Shown: positions 59,526 to 64,000 of the stretch, piece after piece
Position numbering within the stretch: position 1 is the first letter of the stretch
How the letters are laid out: each line of letters begins with the position of its first letter
NCBI GenBank assembly: GCA_903813345.2
Contig: CAIIXF020000001.1
Span: 53,153,885 to 53,217,884, forward strand
Source of the DNA: Owenia fusiformis
Lineage: Eukaryota; Annelida; Polychaeta; Sabellida; Oweniidae
Length of the DNA: 64,000 nt
Reading direction: 5' to 3'
Notes under the pieces: model-generated
Database searches by the model: none
What the model was told of the DNA's origin: nothing
What the model saw: only the letters and a program-made list of their open reading frames with translations
Program-made: the position numbers and the translations under genes

Positions 59526-60794
59526 CTACAGTAAGTATTAATAATATGTATACTTCTTACATAACTACATACTGATATATCACATACCTATCAACGTTCC
59601 ATAAATCAAAAGTACTTTACTCATTTAATAGACAGAAAAACACTGTCCATGTCATTCCCCTAGATGCACTTTATAGTTGAAACCCCATGATTTTATCTAC
59701 CTTGAACCTCGGCCAATAGGTATGGAATACATTTACTATGTATGTGATATGGAGTTCTTAATATGAACACTCTCAATGTCTCTGTCTTATCTTGCCTAAG
59801 TAGAGTCTGGTTAGTTGTAAGAGTACTCTTCTTATAACCCACAAGTTGCTTTTGAAAGTATTCATGCTGAATGTCATTAAGCTGTGGATATAATTATGTT
59901 TCACCTCTTGTACAGTGTGTAGTCATTTAAAGATGGCTCTGAATATGTATATTATTTCAACCAATAAATTGTTTATAGATGTCACCTTGGACACTCAGTA
60001 GTTAATGGCATCAACTAACAGCTAAAGTTTCTTGTCCTTCACTATTAAGGGTCGCTATAAGAGTGACTCACTCCTGAGATTCATCAACGGGATTTGAACT
60101 CAAAGGAATGTTGGTATTGAAAACTGCTAGTCTTGTCTCTTATATATCTGGTAGTGTTCCGACCAAAAATGAAATGCACCCAAAACTTGATCTGCTGTCT
60201 GTCCTTATTTAGGTTACACCATAAGATGCAATATCTTTTCTTTATCCTACTTTCTTTATCAAAGTTACATCATAAGTAAGGTAAAAAAATTATTTGCAGA
60301 TTTAAGCGGATGAAAGGTACAAGTTCATGTATAAGCTAGGGGATCAGTTGTAATAAACAATATATAAAATGTCTAACATTTTTAAAGGGAGTATTTTGTA
60401 CTTGTAATCCTTTACACGAAGTATACTGTCTAATTTTCACTTGGTGACTGTAAAATGCTTTTCATTACTGTCACATTAGAATCAATCATTCAATATTATT
60501 TTAAATGTTTTTAAATCTTTTATTTGAATGCATTTCAAACCTGGCATTGATGTATGTTTTCATCACAATAAAAGAAAATATTATTATTCGTTGTAATCTT
60601 TTTGAAATTTAACGATGATTCAAGTGCTCTTCAAAATAAATTTAAAATGAACTTATATTATTCTTAATTAGGATTTCTCCAGGTACGATTTTATTTCCAA
60701 AAACAAATTCTGAAATAAGGATTGTTGAAAAAACAGCAAAAAGTCTCATATTATGTGACTAAAATTTTGCTCACATATCAAATACAAGGAATAT

Positions 60795-61045
60795 GATTCA
60801 TAACTCATGAGAATTTTTTGAGGGAGATATAAGGCATGGGTGATTTTTCCTCAAATTTGGTTCACATGGACATGGATTTCAGGCACATATCTTTTATATT
60901 TCCGAATTTATTGACATTCGAATTCTACATTGCCACAAATCCTGGAGTAGTCATTCCTCAATGTTTGTTTATTAAGTGCACTTAATTTGAAGAAAAATTA
61001 TTCATGCCTTATATCTCCCTCAAAAATTCCCATGAGTTCTTGGAC
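60795..61045. mobile_element. Palindromic MITE remnant
   Basis: AACTCATGAGAATTTTTTGA with GGGAGATATAAGGCATG on the left faces CATGCCTTATATCTCCC and CAAAAATTCCCATGAGTT on the right. The right side goes on into GGACACCCTGTA, a mariner-type end; the left end has lost it. Confidence 0.7.
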
Positions 61046-62524
61046 ACCCTGTAGGAGTCCCTGTTTTTCAGAACAAGATTTGGTCAAAATGTATGTCTGA
61101 CTTGATTTTTGTAACAAATTAATGTTGGATGTAATCGTTAAAAGCATTGCATCTGATCAAATATGGAAGACTTGAAATGTTTGCCAGGTAATCAATTAGG
61201 TTTTCTGAAATAAAGTCAGGACTGCTTTTAAAGACATGATATTTTTATATCATGTCTGATGATATAACTTTATTCTCAACAAATCTGAAGTCTTTGTTGC
61301 ACCTTTGATAATTAGTGGGATGATTAGTAATTTGATAATTAGTGATAATGAAGTGGGATTTAAATATACATGCTTTGTTATGTGGATGACTCTGTTTAAT
61401 TTAAAGAGTTGATAAAAGATATACAAAATACAAAATATATTATTATTGATATGATATAAAATTGAGATTAATTATTTTAGCAACCATTAATCACTTACTT
61501 AATTACTAATTCAAAGGTCAGATTTCAAAATGCAGAATTGTTAGAAGATGTGGGAAAAATATAATAGTCAATGCCTGCATATTTTGAGTTTTAACATCAT
61601 AAATGTTCCTTTTAACATCATTATTGACTACTGTTTCCTGCTTTCACACTTGACCTGGGCTAGTGATGGAAATATTATTACCATGGTGACGTATTTCTCC
61701 GATTTTGTTTTTCTTAATTGCATAGACCATGATTGCTGTTTTTGTTTTTATCTTTTCTTTTGCCAATATTTTATACTTGACCAAGTTTAAGTAAATATAT
61801 ACTATGAGGTTGATTGATAGTTTCCAACTTTTATTATGGCTACATGCATATTGTTTAATGAATATACCTTTACTCACTCAGTCGAAAAAAGTCATTATCC
61901 TTAAAATGGTCATGTTTTTAGATATACATATTAAAGTTAGTAAATTGACAAATTATGATTAAAGATATGATGTCTGTTCATAAATTGAGGCAGGAAATTG
62001 AGTCAACTAGTTTGGCATTCATTCAGGTAGGCCAATGAAGTAGGTCTGTATGAGTACTTGTAGAGGCTGTAACTATTCCACAGGGTCAGGTTTCGAAATG
62101 CAAAAATTTAGATAAGGTTAGAAAACTCATTGAATATAAAATCTACAGGAATATGTTTGGAGTCTTAACTTCCAAAGGAGGTACAAAAATTAAACATTTC
62201 TTTCAAATATGATATTCTTCAGATAAATTGAATGAATTTAATAAGACCAGAACTACACAAAAGACTTACACATTTGAAGTCTTAACACTCTTTAAAGTCA
62301 ATTCAAATAAATTGCAAGAACAGATAAATTGAGAATAAATATATTAAACATACTAATCCTCTCTGGGCTGTCAATTTTGTGAAATAGTATACTCGACACA
62401 CATGAATTTTTTTTTATTTATTGGTCTTAGTGTCACCCGATATGACCCAAGATATTGTTATGGGTCTGCTTTATTAGAACCCTGGACCAGGATATATACT
62501 ATATACTACATGCATATGTATGTA

Positions 62525-62708
62525 CAGTGAAACCTGTATATCTAAACACCTTCCTAATCCAGACATCTCTCAATGTGAACAGTTTTTCTTGGTCCCAATT
62601 TTATCTCATTAACTTAGACATATTAATAAAACCATGAAATGTGAACACCTGCTAATCTGAACACTTTTGGCTGGTTCCAGATGTGTTCGTATTACACAGG
62701 TTTTACTG
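62525..62708. mobile_element. pogo/Tigger-type MITE
   Basis: Ends CAGTGAAACCTGTA and the inverse of CAGTAAAACCTGTGTAAT, flanked by TA on both sides (62523-62524, 62709-62710), 184 bp long. Repeats of TCTAAACAC and AATCTGAACAC inside are as in Tigger-derived MITEs of many animals. Confidence 0.8.
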
Positions 62709-63026
62709 TATTTGAATAAATAAACAAGGAAGTAAATAAACAACTGAATTGAGAATCATGATAAGTTATGTTCAACTTATTCAATAATTATTTTGATAAA
62801 CTATGTAGGTGCTACATCCAATAATTATTTTCTCAGAATGTATGTTTATTTTCTGGAAACTTCCTCACATGAAATGTTGGATCAAAAGTATATTATTGTA
62901 ATGATAATTTTTAGTATTTTTCCTTGTTCCCAACTCCACATAATGATAAAATAATTTAGTATTTGGACGGTCAATAAATGGATAATTATGACATGTTTAT
63001 TGAATACATTACATAACATACATTGG

Positions 63027-63118
63027 GGTTGTCGAATTGGCCGAGAGGGCTTGAGCGCCGGCACGTTCGAGCTAGGCGATTGGGCGCCGTAACCATGAGG
63101 TTGGGAGTTCGAAACGTT
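63027..63118 (+). repeat. tRNA-like SINE head or tRNA pseudogene
   Basis: An A-box (TGGCCGAGAGGG, 63038-63049) and a B-box-like GAGTTCGAAAC (63105-63115) in the right order, with a long part between them as in class II tRNAs (Ser/Leu) plus extra bases. The 3' acceptor strand that should pair with the 5' end is missing and the B-box is imperfect, so a working tRNA gene is unlikely. Confidence 0.45.
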
Positions 63119-63351
63119 TTAGACCCAAAAATCCATAGTTTTGCATATAGCGTGTTGTTGCATTTATGATGTGCAAATAGAACACTATCATCAACAAATG
63201 CTTTTTTGTGCAAAGAGCAAGTCCCAACCAGCAAGCAGCAATTTTAGCAAAAATATGAGTAAAATATACTTGTATGCTAATAATACTAATAAATAGCACA
63301 ATATATAGGCCACAATTGGTGCTACATAAATGCATGTTGTTTAAATGCTAT

Positions 63352-63864
63352 AGTGGAGAGGTTAAGCTAACGATGTTTTTCACAACGTAACCGTGAACGC
63401 AAAGTACAAAAATTAACAAAGGAATGTATCGAGCGCTCATAGTTTATGCGCGCTTAGTCTACTTCAGATACTCTTTCAGCTTCAGAGTTTCGGGTTTAGA
63501 ACGGGAGATTTGAAATTTGACGTTGGGTCAACGGGAACCATTTTACTCGTGTCTATTGAACACTATGCTGTCAATTTTGATTTCGATGCACAGTTGAATT
63601 CTTGCTGAACACGATGATGTATGTCATGCATGATTTAGCGCCAAAAATCTTACGAAACGAGCTCGTTTAAAATATGTATTAGAAAACCAGCTATAGAACC
63701 GCATCAATGACATACTATAGAATCATTACACGCTATGGTGTAGTCTAAACAAACACTGGATTTGAACGGCTATTTATATGAGATGGCTACATGAATTTGT
63801 ATATGGTCGAGTGATACGTACAGGTTCAGTTTCGATTATATATGCAAAGCTTAACCTCTCCAGT
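63352..63864. mobile_element. 513-bp inverted-repeat element
   Basis: AGTGGAGAGGTTAAGCT at the left and the inverse of ACTGGAGAGGTTAAGCT at the right, 513 bp apart. GC content is higher than around it. No coding sequence or clear target duplication is seen. Confidence 0.6.
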
Positions 63865-64000
63865 GTTGCCCTCCATACACCCCAACTTGTATAACGAGTT
63901 CATACATGTGGGGGACATGATTTAAACGTTTGTTTTGAGTGCTAGCTCCACAGGTGAAACAAGCATGACTTGTCCTCATATTATGTCTTTTTTATATTTT

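Larger units (their letters stand above)
59526..64000. other. Right end, no clear gene
   Basis: AT-rich DNA with no frame that shows a protein family. It holds a palindromic repeat (60795-61045), a pogo/Tigger-type MITE (62525-62708), a tRNA-like SINE head (63027-63118) and an inverted-repeat element (63352-63864), listed separately. If the 59298 exon is real, its gene's other exons lie here or beyond. Confidence 0.5.

Noticed and set aside
63027-63118. Working tRNA-Ser or tRNA-Leu gene
   Set aside because: No pairing acceptor stem, imperfect B-box and too great a distance between boxes.

Overview
This window is nuclear DNA of an animal. It has spliced genes with GT-AG introns of roughly 0.1-5 kb, AT-rich introns and intergenic DNA, many short inverted-repeat DNA transposons, and a CR1/L2-type non-LTR retrotransposon. 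Gene content and repeat style suit an invertebrate deuterostome, with hemichordate plausible, but nothing here proves the species.

Layout. 1-1755 is the end of a 203-bp satellite array. 3615-16221 (+) is AP1M, the mu1 medium chain of the AP-1 clathrin adaptor. It is unusual in carrying two duplicated exon pairs, an internal pair (7a/7b) and a pair of alternative last exons (11a/11b). 18123-24990 (-) is ERCC4/XPF, the DNA-repair endonuclease, in 14 coding exons. Head-to-head with it, 26793-33857 (+) is a 14-exon gene for an unrecognised 1049-residue protein. That protein has a myristoylation-type N terminus, two PPxY motifs and a PTAP motif, acidic serine-rich middle parts and a charged coiled-coil tail. 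34.1-44 kb is an island of mobile elements: a nested foldback structure built of AAAGC-rich arms, hairpin MITEs, a GC-rich tandem element, a 5'-truncated CR1-like reverse transcriptase with an open frame, and a mariner-type element hosting a hAT-like insertion and other elements. 45232-58597 (+) is ELAC1 (short RNase Z) in ten coding exons, probably with a non-coding first exon near 40.6 kb. Two apparently intronless genes sit inside ELAC1 introns: a four-pass membrane protein on the minus strand (48879-49628) and a 12-pass MFS transporter on the plus strand (55832-57271). After ELAC1 there is a possible last exon of a minus-strand gene (59298-59525) and several small repeats.

The genes do not form a pathway; they are independent housekeeping or membrane genes. 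The joined coding sequences are in frame through every proposed junction and give 422 (AP1M), 863 (XPF), 1049 (unknown) and 362 (ELAC1) residues, close to the known family lengths for the three recognised ones. The most notable observations are the AP1M exon duplications, whose lengths enforce mutually exclusive use of the internal pair, and the late-domain-like motif set of the unknown protein.
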